From Aspidiotus rigidus (lineage: Eukaryota; Arthropoda; Insecta; Hemiptera; Diaspididae): a DNA stretch of 64,000 nt. Below the pieces are notes generated by a model. That model did not search any database. It saw only the letters and a program-made list of their open reading frames with translations, and had not been told where the DNA came from. The DNA lies in the NCBI GenBank assembly GCA_035079385.1, contig JAVHKY010000013.1, positions 9,546,001 through 9,610,000 on the forward strand, written 5' to 3'. The translations under genes were made by a program, and so were the position numbers. Below, one piece after another: positions 1-10,650 of the stretch; position 1 is the stretch's first letter, and every line of letters starts with the position of its first letter.

Positions 1-285
1 AGTTGGAGGCAGATGAGCATACCCAGAGAATGTTTGCAAGTTAAATTGTTTTAGAAAAAAGGGACCTGAACAAAATAAATCTGAATTGTCATTGCGATTA
101 ATACGAATTTTCCAAACCCCATACTGATATTTTTTGAACTCATCAAAGCTTTTCCACACTTTCTTTTTGGCGATCATTGTAGATAGAAGCTTGCACCATT
201 ACTCTTCATTTCATACATTGTTTAACTGTTCTCTCATTCCTTTCTGCTGCTCACACATTTGATGGTCAAACATTCTTTTTTGATG

Positions 286-740
286 TGCGATTATTAATTA
301 ACCCATACCAAAGGAGGAACTTCTCATCCTGTTTCGAAACAAAAGATACGATGGGAACCCTCGCCGGCTGAAGTACGCGAAAATAGTGGAAGAGATCCTG
401 GACCAGAACTATTGCCTATTCAGCAACAAGTTTTATAGAGACAGGTCACCGTTGTCACCGATACTGGCGGAGATATTCATGAATGATGTCAGTCATAGAA
501 AACAAGATATTGGAAGGAAGAAAATTCAGAAACTTGATCAAACACTGGGCTAATTACGTACATGATATTTTTAATCGTGTGGTCAGGCATTAATATGCAG
601 GTGGATCAAATTCTTCCGGAAACGAATACGATGAATGAAGAGCATCAAAATGGAAAAAGGCAATGAGATTATCAACTATTTGGAACTAACACTCACACCA
701 AAGAACAACAGATAGCATACAAAACTGTCAGGTTTTTTAC
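286..740 (+). pseudogene. Penelope-like element RT remnant (PLE copy 1)
   Basis: Decayed reverse-transcriptase segment. The DNA aligns by eye over about 400 bases with the better copy at 32.40-32.83 kb: shared stretches encode the palm segment ending in a 'SPLSPILAEIF'-type motif (about 445-482), a degraded catalytic YVDD-like stretch near 555-575, and the following '(L)xLTLT' thumb strand near 680-715. Frame is lost several times and no ORF above 60 aa covers it. Such RTs belong to Penelope-like retroelements, and this one is certainly inactive. Confidence rests on similarity to the second copy in this window. Confidence 0.7.
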
Positions 741-868
741 GGAGTTAAACGAGGGGTGGCAGGGGTCCAGTTGTATGGGGCACGTGAAACCTAGATTGTG
801 ACGCAACAAGTCTGACCTACGACACCATGAAAATGTGACATCACAAGCCCGAACTTTGGAGCTATATA

Positions 869-1098
869 TGTAAGAATATGCTGCTGCATATTCTTGCACG
901 CTGGCACTCGCAGACAAAATATTTGTAGGTAGTCGTAGTTGTTATAAGAGATTAGAATAGAGATAGCGAGTGTCAGTTAATTCACGTTTTGTACGTGTAG
1001 TTGAGATATCGTTCAATAGAGACTCGGTAGCAGGAAAGACGAAGGTCTTCGGATCAATAGAGACCTGTTGCCGAGAAAGACGAAGTTCGATTCTTACA
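869..1098. mobile_element. Probable solo LTR (230 bp)
   Basis: The block begins TGTAAGAAT and ends ATTCTTACA, a perfect 9-bp terminal inverted repeat with TG...CA ends. It is flanked by TATA on both sides (865-868 and 1099-1102), a possible 4-bp target duplication, though the site is itself TA-rich. The flanks reconstitute one copy of the dispersed 'gagctatatatgataggagg' motif, so the LTR landed inside that repeat. An internal hairpin (GAATATGC/GCATATTC) sits at its start. No internal retrotransposon body is present next to it. The LTR family is unknown. Confidence 0.6.
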
Positions 1099-1369
1099 TA
1101 TATAATAGGAGGGGTACTCAGAAAAGACTGATCTATGACGTCATCAGATTGTGACTATGAAGTCATTAAACTGTGACGTCATAGGCCCCCTTTTCTATAC
1201 TTTGTCCACGTTAAGAAAGGATAGAAAATAGTACAAAGTACGTACCTCGAAAACGGAATGGTAGATTAAAATTACCCGGAGGTACGTACTTCGTATTATA
1301 AAATGATAGGAGGAGGACTTGAAAAAAAAACTGATCCACGACGTCCTCAGATTGTGAGGTCACAACTTT

Positions 1370-1500
1370 TGACTCATGGGCCATAATATCATGGAGGGGG
1401 GACTTAAAAAATTCCCACTCTTGAGCCCTAATATTAGAAAGAAGGAGAACTTGGAAAAATTTCAACTCTCGAGCCATTATGTGATACGAAAGGAAGTAGG
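1370..1500. repeat. Dispersed ~45-bp motif, two degenerate copies
   Basis: Two head-to-tail degenerate copies of the 'acttggaaaaatttc...ctcgagc...gataggagg' motif that recurs at 10.6, 15.2, 27.4-27.8, 40.7-41.0, 54.5-54.7, 56.2-56.6 and 57.5-57.9 kb. No coding potential. Confidence 0.6.
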
Positions 1501-1734
1501 AAGAATTTGCACTTGAAAGAAAATTACAACTCTCAAGCTATGATATATCGTTAATTGATATGTATATGATCATTATTTATTTATTTAAAGAGCTTTAAAA
1601 CTACAAGTTCATTAGCTCAACAGTATGACATGGTATGAAAATAGATGGAAGATTAGAAGATAAAAATTAACGTGGAGAGGAATTAGTGTGGACGGTCAGG
1701 TTGTTTAGATGTTGGTGTAAAAGTCAGTTAATTG

Positions 1735-2330
1735 TAAGTATTGTAGGGTACCAGAAACGGTTTCATGGCTGTTTTTGAGTACTTGAGTGAGGGAGGCAGT
1801 GGAAGAACGAAGAGGTAGAGTTGGGGGCAGGAGAAAAAGTGGTCAACTGTTGAATTATCTTGTTGACAGTGGGGGCAAGATGGAGGGGTTAGGATGTGGT
1901 GGTTAGTTATGTGAGAGTGAGTAATTTTTGTGTGGCCAATTCTTAGACAGGAATGAATCACTTCTTCTTGTTTTTTGTCTCTGATGGAGGAGTGTGTCTC
2001 ATGATTGGGCGATGAGTGAATTTGGGCACCATAGTTCAGTTTGGAGCGGTTGAGGCTTCCATAAAGTTGAAGAAGTAATTTTTGGTTGCATCCCTTCGAG
2101 GGGTGAGAGAAGAATTTGAAAATGTTTGGAGCGCGTGTGCATTCGGCTTTGAGGGTTTCAATGTATGGGACCCAAGTGAGTTTTTGATCCAGTTTGCCAT
2201 GGTTACGTGATAGAATTTCAAAGTTTTGTAAAATGAGAGGAGGGATAGATAAAATGGGGTTTCTTTTCTTGAAAATTACTGAATATGTTTTGTTTTTTGA
2301 TATTTTTGTAGTAATTGAGAACATTATATT
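1735..2330 (-). pseudogene. I-type LINE fragment (RT C-terminus fused to RNase H end)
   Basis: A 198-aa open frame on the minus strand. Residues 40-115 resemble the thumb/connection region of LINE reverse transcriptases ('DQKLTW...', 'HPSKGCNQKLLLQLYGSL', 'LNYGAQI'). Residues 125-170 resemble the end of a LINE-encoded RNase H ('LRIGHTKITHSH' followed by a CxHC...H...C finger). The middle of the RNase H is missing, so this is an internally deleted copy. The same family lies in an SLC18B1 intron at 60.7-61.5 kb. It is a dead remnant. Confidence 0.7.
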
Positions 2331-2339
2331 TCTTTTTTC

Positions 2340-3470
2340 TATCGCTTGTTATGTGTTTATATCTACGTTACATAGGAAGAGAGAGGGGGGGAGAGGGGGG
2401 GTAGGAAATTTCAAGTCCTGCACTCTTGAGAGGTTTATTTTCTCCCATTGATGACGTACGCCCTCTTCCAACTACTTCCTCTATACTTCATATCTCCCGT
2501 TCACTTCACTTCCTTTCCTGAATAAATCATTTTTTCAATCACTATAACGGCCAAAATTTCTTATTATGACGTCACGAACTGCTCGCTTCATGAAGTCATC
2601 AGTTGGACTTTTAAATCGGCGAAGTCAGCCTCTTAGCCTAGCTTGTATGCTGGTACACAGGCTTCTTAGAATAGCATCTGTAATACATGCTAGGCTACTT
2701 TGTTTTTTGTACTAGTATATAAATACCTATTTACTTGATGAATCCCATCGACTTCAAATCCCCAGCTATTTCGACGAGAAGTCGATTCAAAATCGATGTC
2801 AATTTCTAGTCAAGCTAAAATGACTGGAAGTCGACTCGAAATTAACCGCTCCTTTTTATAAACGATTCATCGTCAACATCGAAATTATTGAATCCTCCTA
2901 GTGTTGAATTGATGACAAGTGAAAATCTACATCGTCGTTGGGTCGATTGTACGTCGTCGATCGACAGAAACTTGCAATCAGTGTCGAAATTGCGTAGATA
3001 CTGAGTGCACAACTTGTTAGGATTTCAGAATCGTGTTCAAAAATGGGTCGACGCTTGACATTAGATTTTAATATCGACTGAAAATTGACGTCGACGTTGC
3101 TCTGGTCCAGCATAATTAGGATTCTGAATGGTCCTACTCATACAATTAAAACTACGCATATTATCTGCGAGTAGCGAAGTCACCAACGCTTCAAGGGGAT
3201 GACGCGACGGTACATTGGCTCCCGGTCGAGTCATCACCAGAAAAATACCAATTGACTTGAAATAGATTCAACAAGAGCGGTGGCTTTTTAGGTCAATAAT
3301 GAACTTGGAGTAGTCAGACTGAAATTGAAGTGGTAAGTGAGTCGTGATGGGGTCGACGTGCGGACGAACTAAATTTTCACCGAAAAAAGTTGATATTCTC
3401 GGATAACCGCGGAAAAAATATGTTACTTTAATATCAAACAATGATAAAATTAGCAATAAAAAGAAAACAG
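2340..3470. other. Gene-free stretch
   Basis: No credible coding region. 2380-2402 is a G-rich purine tract. 2740-3120 is enriched in GTCGA/ATCGA words without a clear tandem period. 2630-2710 has weak similarity to the 'taggcctagtat' minisatellite words found at 57.9-58.3 kb. Confidence 0.5.
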
Positions 3471-3475
3471 TTAAA

Positions 3476-3931
3476 TTAGGCCGAACGACGTACGTTATGG
3501 GCTACAGCCCTCAAATATTCTAAAATTTCCCTGTCCGCGTACTCGGAAACAAGTTTAAATAAACGTTCGTCCAATTTAACGTATTTCCTCTTTCTAGCCG
3601 CTGGTTCGTCGCCACTTTCAAGCTTGTCGTAATCGACGTCTCTAGCCTTCTGAGCTCGGCGGAGGTTGTCGATGAATGTCCAAATGCTGGGGTGACACAC
3701 ACCTAATTCAGAGGCGAATCGCCTATGCCCCGCTTCAGCCGAGTTGTTTGTTTGGGGCAAATTGTTGAGGGTCCTGTCCCAAACATTCCACCATATTATG
3801 GGAAAGGGTGGTGACTTCCGTCCATGTCTTTGCCGCCGACCGATGTAATTGTCTTCGAGATATTCGAGGATTGGCTCTAAGCTGGAGTCTACTGTGACGC
3901 CACTTTTGGCTTTATTTGCGTGGCGCCACAA
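3476..3931 (-). pseudogene. MULE-type transposase-like protein, C-terminal part
   Basis: A 151-aa open frame matching the C-terminal region typical of FLYWCH/MULE transposase-derived insect proteins: 'ILEYLEDNYIGRR' near residues 22-35, then 'WNVWDRTLNNLPQTNN' and 'AEAGHRRFASELG...HPSIWTFI', ending with a basic/Lys-Tyr segment. It lies downstream on the same strand from the FLYWCH ORF at 4.44-5.13 kb. The ~550 bp between them carry stops, so the two could be one gene split by an intron or insertion, or a decayed element. A catalytic DDE core is not present here. Confidence 0.6.
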
Positions 3932-4439
3932 GATCGTAGAAATTCTCGAGGTTTCACTAAGTTGAATTCATAATGTAAATATTAATCGAAGATATATTTC
4001 GTACATACGGAAAAATTACCGTTAGGCTGCATTCTTATTGTTCTTACGTAAATCACACGAATTCACGAAGCGCGAGTCGTATCGGAGATGACGTATAAAA
4101 CGTCATATGGCGCTAAGCCAATTACCTGATGTACAATACCCTCTCTTTATAATGTTTACCAATTTCAATCAAATCATCCAATAATGTGAATTCTCCCCAA
4201 AACTAGAGTTTAGACCAGCCCTCGAACAAATTGACTTCGAGAGTGAAATGCAACTCGAAAATCAATCCGTCAAGAAGAAGAATACGAATAGTAACTACTG
4301 TCTAGAACCAGATCCGTTTTCATATTTTAAATCTTTATCCGTTTTATGAACTTAGTCATTTTATGTAAATAATATTTTCGTGTCTTGCTTTCGAGAAATA
4401 ATAAGAAGTAATTGAAGAACACACGCTTTTATTTTATAT

Positions 4440-5132
4440 GTTAATATTCGCGGCTTAGCCATTCGTACACCGCTTCCACGAGGCTCAGACTCGCCTCACA
4501 TCTACGTACCCTTCCAAAGCTTCAAACGCACTAGTGACATCTGCTGGCGGGACAAAAGCTAGAGCAATGAACATTCGAACATGTTTGTTGACGGTCGGAT
4601 TTGTCTCGTATGCTCTCTTTAAGTGGTGCTCCGCCACCTTGCGTAGGATATTTTGACCAAAATGAAACAAATATGCGCCCACAGTTGCGCTAGGAAACAC
4701 TTTTGAGAAGTTTTTAATCACGGCTTTTTCAAAATCGCAAGAAAAAAGGTGAGGGAGCAGTGTATTATTTCCAAGGTCTTTGATCGCCTCAAACAATTTT
4801 CGATAGGTCTTCCCCATGGATTGCAGCTGCGAACTCAAAAGTGTACCAGTAGTCTCTTCGGTTTCAGCAGCCCGTCGTTTCATTGCTGTTACGGCATAGT
4901 ACGCTTCCACTTTTGCAGGATCAGCATCATGCGTATGTGGTGTCACAAGTCGAACTCGTGTGCTAGCTTTGTGAATACGACCACGACAACCATCATTCTT
5001 CTTCTCACATCGCCAAAATTCAGTTTCTCCATGAGCACTACACTTATCAAAAATGTATATGAACCCTCTATGATGAAATTTCTTCTTATTTCGCTGACTG
5101 GCTAAATCCATACCGTCTACTTCAAAATTCAC
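4440..5132 (-). pseudogene. FLYWCH zinc-finger / MULE-like transposase fragment
   Basis: The open frame 5132-4485 starts with a FLYWCH-type zinc finger: aromatic F24/Y26/F28, W40-x-C42, C49 and H66-x-H68. It is followed by a helical linker and a segment ('SCDFEKAVIKNFSKVFPSA', then 'LFHFGQNILRKV') typical of MULE/transposase-like proteins, ending 'FVPPADVTSAFEALE'. The stretch that normally carries the first catalytic part between linker and 'DFEKA' is absent, so an internal deletion is inferred. In the +1 frame the sequence continues to a stop at about 4440 ('SLVEAVYEWLSREY'), suggesting a frameshift near 4490. It is probably a non-functional relic or a domesticated fragment. Confidence 0.6.
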
Positions 5133-5540
5133 GTATTAAGTCTTAAGAATTGCATCACAACAGGTGTCAGAAACGAGTAAGAATGAATGAAATGATCGTA
5201 GTACCTCTCTCGTAAAAATGAGTAATGTTCATTCATGCTTATTACAAATTCATTCGTAATACTACTTTATCGTACACAGCACGAATGAACATTACTCATC
5301 GTCGCAAGAAAAGGAGTACAAATAATTGCCTACCAGTCCGTATGCAGGCGAAATACCATCCGTGAAAAAGACGGTCAAAAAGTTATGGAATTTTTTCCCC
5401 GCGCCTAAATAAACTCGCGCCTAGTTGTATGTCACGCCTAATCGTCCGCGCCCACTTGATCGGACCCCATAATATATGATAGAAAGGGGAAATTCATGAT
5501 AGGAAAGCGACTTGGAAGAATTTTTACTGTCAGGCTGTAA
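5133..5540. other. Gene-free stretch
   Basis: No supported gene. Holds a possible weak inverted repeat around 5190-5300 ('aatgaacattactcat' words in both orientations) and one copy of the dispersed 'gatagga...gacttggaagaattt' motif at 5478-5525. Confidence 0.4.
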
Positions 5541-5543
5541 ACA

Positions 5544-5629
5544 TAATTGAAGCGCTGAGTGGAAAAAGAGCCTCCGTCTAATGCATTTCTTATGGAACGG
5601 AGGCCATTTTCCACGCAGCGCTTCAATTA
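5544..5629. repeat. 86-nt near-perfect hairpin
   Basis: Arms 5544-5577 and 5597-5629 are inverted copies (TAATTGAAGCGCTG... and its complement), pairing over about 33 bp with only one internal mismatch and one small asymmetric bulge, closed by a ~19-nt loop. The size matches an insect microRNA precursor, but it could equally be a small palindromic MITE. The dispersed 45-bp motif lies just upstream. No expression evidence is available from sequence alone. Confidence 0.6.
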
Positions 5630-5731
5630 TAAAAGGGTCTCTGAGAAACTTGAGACTCTTTAAGATTTCAATTTGAATTGCCTTCCTGAAGATGATGATT
5701 TTTTGGTTTCTTCAACGATGTGTAAATGATC

Positions 5732-6058
5732 TTATGTTTGCAATGACGTCCCTTTTGTATTCTTAAGAATCCTTAGTTGCTTCATTTTAGCTAGGTAAGG
5801 AGGTAGATCGTATTTGGCATTATACTTGAGTTTTTCTTTCTCAGTTGAACACGTAGATAGCTTTTGAGTACCTCGCTCTCTGCAAAATTGCTCAGAAATT
5901 CCCTCTATCAGTATAAAGATTCTTCTTCGCAAATACAACATCTCAGCATATCCTCGACCGTTTTTTCGCTGATGTTTAACTATAACACTACGCAACAGCC
6001 TAAAAATTGCTGAGCTGAAATTATCAAATTGTAGATGAATTTTGAACGCTGAATTCAA
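5732..6058 (-). CDS. Unrecognised ORF downstream of the ankyrin gene
   Basis: A 108-aa open frame rich in Lys, Arg and aromatic residues. It sits 120 bp downstream of the ankyrin reading frame on the same strand, so it could be the end of that protein reached through an unseen intron or frameshift. No family motif is recognised. ORFs of this length occur by chance in such DNA. Confidence 0.25.
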   Translation of the reverse strand: MNSAFKIHLQFDNFSSAIFRLLRSVIVKHQRKNGRGYAEMLYLRRRIFILIEGISEQFCRERGTQKLSTCSTEKEKLKYNAKYDLPPYLAKMKQLRILKNTKGTSLQT

Positions 6059-6177
6059 TGCCGTTCTCAGTTTTTTGATAGGACGCTCAATTTTTCGTAT
6101 TCGCCTGAAATATTCACGTTTATTCGCAGCGCGTTGTTGCGGAACCTAACACAACTTCTCGATACCTGAAGTATCGG

Positions 6178-7177
6178 CTATCGAGAAAGAACGCTCCCTA
6201 TATCAGCACCACGGTCAATCAGATATTCAATTATTTCGCAAGAAGATTTCGATTTTTCGTAAGCCGCGAAATGCATAGCGGTTCTTTCTTTTTTACCAGC
6301 AGGAACCTCAAAATCTGCATGTTTTTCACCAACTAGATAACGAAGAATATCTGCGGCATTATACAAAAGAAAAGTGTTGACAGTTACATGTACCAACGAA
6401 TAACCATCCTTGTTCTTCCAGTTGATGTCGATATTGGCTTTTTTCTCATCGAGAATGTACTTGACGAAATCCAAATTTCCTTTTCGAATAGCTACGTAGA
6501 GGATATTTTCTTTCCGTTCGTTAACTACAGTCAAGTCAGCTTTTTTCTCTTCAATAAGATAGGTGATGATATCCTTGCGTTCATATTCCATCGCGTCAAA
6601 CAATAATGGTTGGAAGTTTTCAGGAAACAAGTGCCGACCCTTTACTGGCGCTTTATTGACGTCTACATTTCTTTCCTCAATGAAATATTTTAATATATTC
6701 AAGTGACCATGAGCAATGGCCCAATTTACAGCTGTCTGTATAACTACGGTGAAATACTTCGTATATGTCCGCATCATGATTCTCCACCAGATATTTAACG
6801 ACTTCCAAATGCCCGTGTTCGATTGCCATATCGAGTGGAGTGCAAGGTCCGTCTATAAGACTGGCACAATTCTTGTGGGTCAGAAGTGAAGGATCTTTCT
6901 CTAGCAAGTATTTCAACATATCTAGATAACCTTTCTGAACAGCGATGTGACCGAGCGTCATTCTTGGAAATAATGCATCATTCCAGATTGACGGCGATAT
7001 TCCACCTTTCTCGATAAACATTTTCACTTTTTCGACGTCATTGCAGTTGGCTGCCTCGAAAATTTTGGCCGACTTCATTTCAGCAGCACAACGAATACGA
7101 GGAGTGAACAGGTTTGTCGTTTTCACTACGTGGTACTTAGATGCGAAAATTCTCGTCACAATCATATGTTTCTCCAA
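6178..7177 (-). pseudogene. Ankyrin-repeat protein gene, frameshifted
   Basis: Two overlapping minus-strand frames, 7177-6677 and 6777-6178, together encode about seven ankyrin-like repeats. Recognisable repeat cores include 'TLGHIAVQKGYLDMLKYLLE', 'TPLDMAIEHGHLEVVKYLVE', 'NWAIAHGHLNILKYFIEE', 'DIITYLIEEKKADL', 'ILYVAIRKGNLDFVKYILDE' and 'TAMHFAAYEKS...IIEYLIDRGADI'. Reading moves from the first frame to the second within about 6722-6775, so a single-base indel (mutation or assembly error) interrupts an otherwise continuous protein. The likely true start is the Met at about 7078 ('MKSAKIFEAANCNDVEKV'), because residues before it do not look like a repeat. Ankyrin repeats bind proteins; the partner is unknown. 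A spliced exon upstream is possible. Confidence 0.65.
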
Positions 7178-7254
7178 ACTTGATAATTCTGTTGATAACG
7201 AACCGGTGAGGACTTTGAGTTCCGCAGGAGTGAGCGTTCATTACCGGATCGTTT

Positions 7255-7590
7255 TTGATGATTCGTGATTCGCATTCGAATCATCTTTTTAAAACTGGAA
7301 AATGATTCGTGATTTATGATTCGAATCAACTTCTGAATTCTGATCAGTTGAAATACTTTTCCAATCCTTTGTGAATCACACAAAAATGATAATTGATAAG
7401 AATACAAAACAGCAATCTGAAGAAATATCTGTAATAATGCTCATAACATGACTGTACGACCATTTTAGAATTGCGAACAAATTTTTCAACGTGATTATTT
7501 GAAAAAGATTGGATTCAAAACCTTTTCGAATCATTTTCATCTTTAAAAATGATTCGACATGGATTTGAATCAATTCTTTTTTGAATCACA
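7255..7590. repeat. AT-rich imperfect inverted repeat with GATTCGAATC words
   Basis: Multiple 'gattcgaatca' palindromes. The left part (7255-7375) and right part (7490-7590) resemble inverted copies of each other with many mismatches. Probably an old MITE. Confidence 0.4.
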
Positions 7591-7916
7591 TTTTTTTTTT
7601 TTTTTGGACCGAAAGGGAACAAATGTTCGTTGACCGATTGACGGCGCACGGACGTGAGAGATGAATGTTGTGACTCGTGAATCGTTACCAATGTGTCGAT
7701 AACGTATCAAACAGACTTTTGGCGGGTCATACAGCCTAAGCCTAATGTAATAACTCCAACAATGAAAGATTCCACGATAATAATTGATTGTATTTCAATA
7801 TCCAACAATAAATCCAGTATTCCAGTGTTTAAAATATCATTCTTATAATTTATTCAAGTCTCTTGAAATCCATCAAGAAAAACTGTTCAAAAGGAAACTA
7901 GGTACTACAAGTACAT

Positions 7917-8487
7917 TGACCGTGACCGTTTGACTGCGATAAATGTGACCTGTCACAAGAAAACCCCCTTAGTGTCCCAAAAATAGTTTTTGAGGTTTTC
8001 AGTGACCCTTTATAATTGAAACCCGCTGTGGTTTAGAAAAAATTCCAAAAAATTTATTTATAGGCCTTAGAGGTCTTCAAAGTTGAGGGAAAATTTGAAA
8101 CTTCTGGAAAAATTTATGGGATTCGATACAATTCAGTTTTAGGAGTATTTTCGGGTCGCTGAACATGAATCTGACCCGCAAATTTCATTTCAATGCATAT
8201 TTTTGAGTCCACGGGTCGAAGAATGGAGCTAAGATACAATTTTTTGGGCGATTCTTCCAACATATCGATAATTCAAATAATATAAAAAGCGCTATTGAAT
8301 TGTATTCTTGAATCATTATTCTACAACTGACAAAATTTTCAGCCAAATTTATCGCATAATGACGCCAAAAACTGCTTTTGAAGTTAGAATCATCGCTCCT
8401 GCAAAATTATGTTAAGGACGCTAATAAGGGGGGTTTTCTTGTGACAGGTCACAAATATTTCGGTTAAAACGGTCATAGCGGTCATGT
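7917..8487. mobile_element. MITE-like element with terminal inverted repeats
   Basis: The ends carry an inverted repeat whose best part is TGTGACCTGTCACAAGAAAA followed by a C-run then TTA (7944-7972, complement at 8426-8454). Similarity continues outward as diverged 'tgaccg' words to about 7917 and 8487. The TIR itself contains a TGTGAC/GTCACA palindrome. The interior has no ORF, so this is a non-autonomous DNA-transposon relic of about 0.5 kb. Confidence 0.65.
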
Positions 8488-8509
8488 TGATGACAGTCAT
8501 CTTTTCAAC

Positions 8510-8640
8510 GTTTTTCTATTTCAAAAACATGTTTTTTCAATTTCAAAAACAATTTTTTTCCAGTTTGAAAACATGTGTTTTTAGTTTGAAAACATATTTT
8601 TTTACTTTAAAAACATGTCTTTCTAGGTACCAAAAAAATT
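8510..8640. repeat. Short tandem repeat, ~24-bp unit
   Basis: About five degenerate copies of a 'tttgaaaacatgttttt' type unit (variants TTTCAAAAACATG, TTTGAAAACATGTG, TTTAAAAACATGTC). An ORF that crosses it is a by-product of the repeat. Confidence 0.7.
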
Positions 8641-9154
8641 CTTTTCTCCATTTCAACCGTTGTGACCGAATTATGTTTTAATAACGGTCATGACCATTAT
8701 GACTGTTTGTTCAGAAAATTACTTTATGCGACCAATAATTGTTAACTGGTTCAATTTTGAAGCTGACCGGACCGATAACCATCATCCACTTTATAACTAT
8801 TTCGGTCAAAAACCCTACTTTCCCCTATATTTCCTATTTGCCAATAAGGGCGGAGTATGCGCTGCTATGCGGAATTTCTCCAAAGCTTGCACTTGAAGGC
8901 GGTGATGAGTTGATAGTGACTAAACAGCGTATTTTCTTTTTGCTCTTCTTTCTTATATAATTCAAATGGAAAATCACGTGAAAGAGTTTTGAAATTGTTA
9001 GAGTAGTTGATTTTATTACTTAAAGGCTACACACCATCACCTTTGGGTGTAGCGTGGAAAGTGGCGCTCCTAGCAGAGGCTTTACAGGCAAATCAAAGGG
9101 GTGTTCCCGAGCGCAACACGATCTGCGGCGTTACAAGTAACTTAGTCCAACCAC
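8640..9154. other. Gene-free stretch
   Basis: Several 'ggtcat/atgacc' words continue from the neighbouring MITE to about 8710; otherwise no feature is supported. Confidence 0.4.
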
Positions 9155-9989
9155 GTGGGGGACAAAGCGTCACTTTGGGATATGTTAGTGGGGGTGATAC
9201 TTGACATAAAAAACGATGATAGACATCTGAGAAGAGCAGCTTTCCAAAATGGCGGATCGGTCTTCTGGTAAAAGACAAATAACTCATATTGTGTGGGTCA
9301 AATTTTTGACTTTTCTTTTTTTAAATAAAAGAAAATAAGGCCCCGAATAATACATCCAACTTCCTAGCTCCCAAAAATCAATGTTTTGCAAATATCTTGA
9401 AAAATTGGGTATCAATCATGAAAAGTTACAGATAAAAAATATTCCTAGTGAAATTTGTTACAAAAAATACTATACAAACTTTGATATGCGTCCAATTATC
9501 AGCTTAAAAAGTTCGTCGAAAGTTGGGAACTTTGGGAAAAAGTCAATTTTTCAGCAATAAATATCTAAAAAATCAAACACGAATGAAATTAAATTTCAAA
9601 CAAAAACTATTATTGAAAAATTCTATCTGCAAAATAGATTAACCAAACTATCATCCAAACTTTGTCGAAAGCTCTTAGTTTTTGGAGTTTGTCACTTCTG
9701 AGTGACTTGGTCACTTTTTTAGGCTTCAGTCAATTTTAGGCCCTTTTTAAAGAAAATAGTCTCTTTTGTCACTTTTTCATCCATACTTGAAAATCACAAG
9801 CTTTTCCGGTGTTGACATCACTTGGTATGTGTTTGATTGCAGCTCTTTCTTTCTTTCTTTTTCCTATCTGGTACCCTCGTATCTCGCTTCCCTTACCACT
9901 TAGAGCCTTTTTGACATGTTCCATGTCTTTTCTCTCGCCGGACCCCGATTTTGAAACTCGCGAGTACACCCCCCCCCCCCCAACCCCCG

Positions 9990-10104
9990 TCAAGAGAAAT
10001 CTCTACCCCGTGGGTGATTGAAAAATTCGCGAGTACACCCCGCGTAATGATAATAAATAATTATAATAATTGATCAATTAATTAATTAATTAATAATTAA
10101 ATAA

Positions 10105-10138
<34 letters not shown>

Positions 10139-10397
10139 AATATAATTAATAATTAGAAAATCTCTACCCCGTGGGTGATTCAGAAATTCGCGAGTACACC
10201 CCGCGTAATGATAATAAATAATTATATTAATTAATTAATTAATTAATAACTAAATAATTAAATAATTAAATAATTGAATAATTAAATAATTAATTACCGT
10301 GCGTCCGTGCAAGCGTGCGTCCGTGCACATCTCTACCTCGCGGGTGATTCAGAAATTCGCGAGTACACCCCGCGTAATAATAATAATTAATAATTAA

Positions 10398-10430
<33 letters not shown>

Positions 10431-10585
10431 AAATAATTAATATAATTAATAATTAGAAAATCTCTACCCCGTGGGTGATTCAGAAATTCGCGAGTACACC
10501 CCGCGTAATAATAATAAATAATTAATTAATTAATAATTAAATAATTAAATAAATAAATAATGAATATAATTAATAATTAGAAAAT
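9990..10585. repeat. Minisatellite: GC-rich core alternating with TAAT tracts
   Basis: Four units begin at about 10001, 10161, 10331 and 10461. Each has a ~45-bp conserved GC-rich core ('ctctaccccgtgggtgatt', then 'attcgcgagtacaccccgcg') followed by 60-120 bp of (taat)/(aaat) tract of variable length. A partial core lies at 9953, next to a 16-base poly-C-rich run. Unit spacing is 130-170 bp. The third unit also carries 'gtgcgtccgtgca' repeats. Confidence 0.85.
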
Positions 10586-10599
10586 TTTCCAAGTCCCTC

Positions 10600-10650
10600 T
10601 TCCTATCATATATGGCTGGATAGTCGAAATTTTTCCAAGTCCCTTAGACT
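10600..10650. repeat. Dispersed ~45-bp motif, inverted orientation
   Basis: Two partial copies of the dispersed motif read on the minus strand ('ttttccaagtcc...cctatcatatatggctgg', then 'tcgaaatttttccaagtccc'). Confidence 0.6.
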
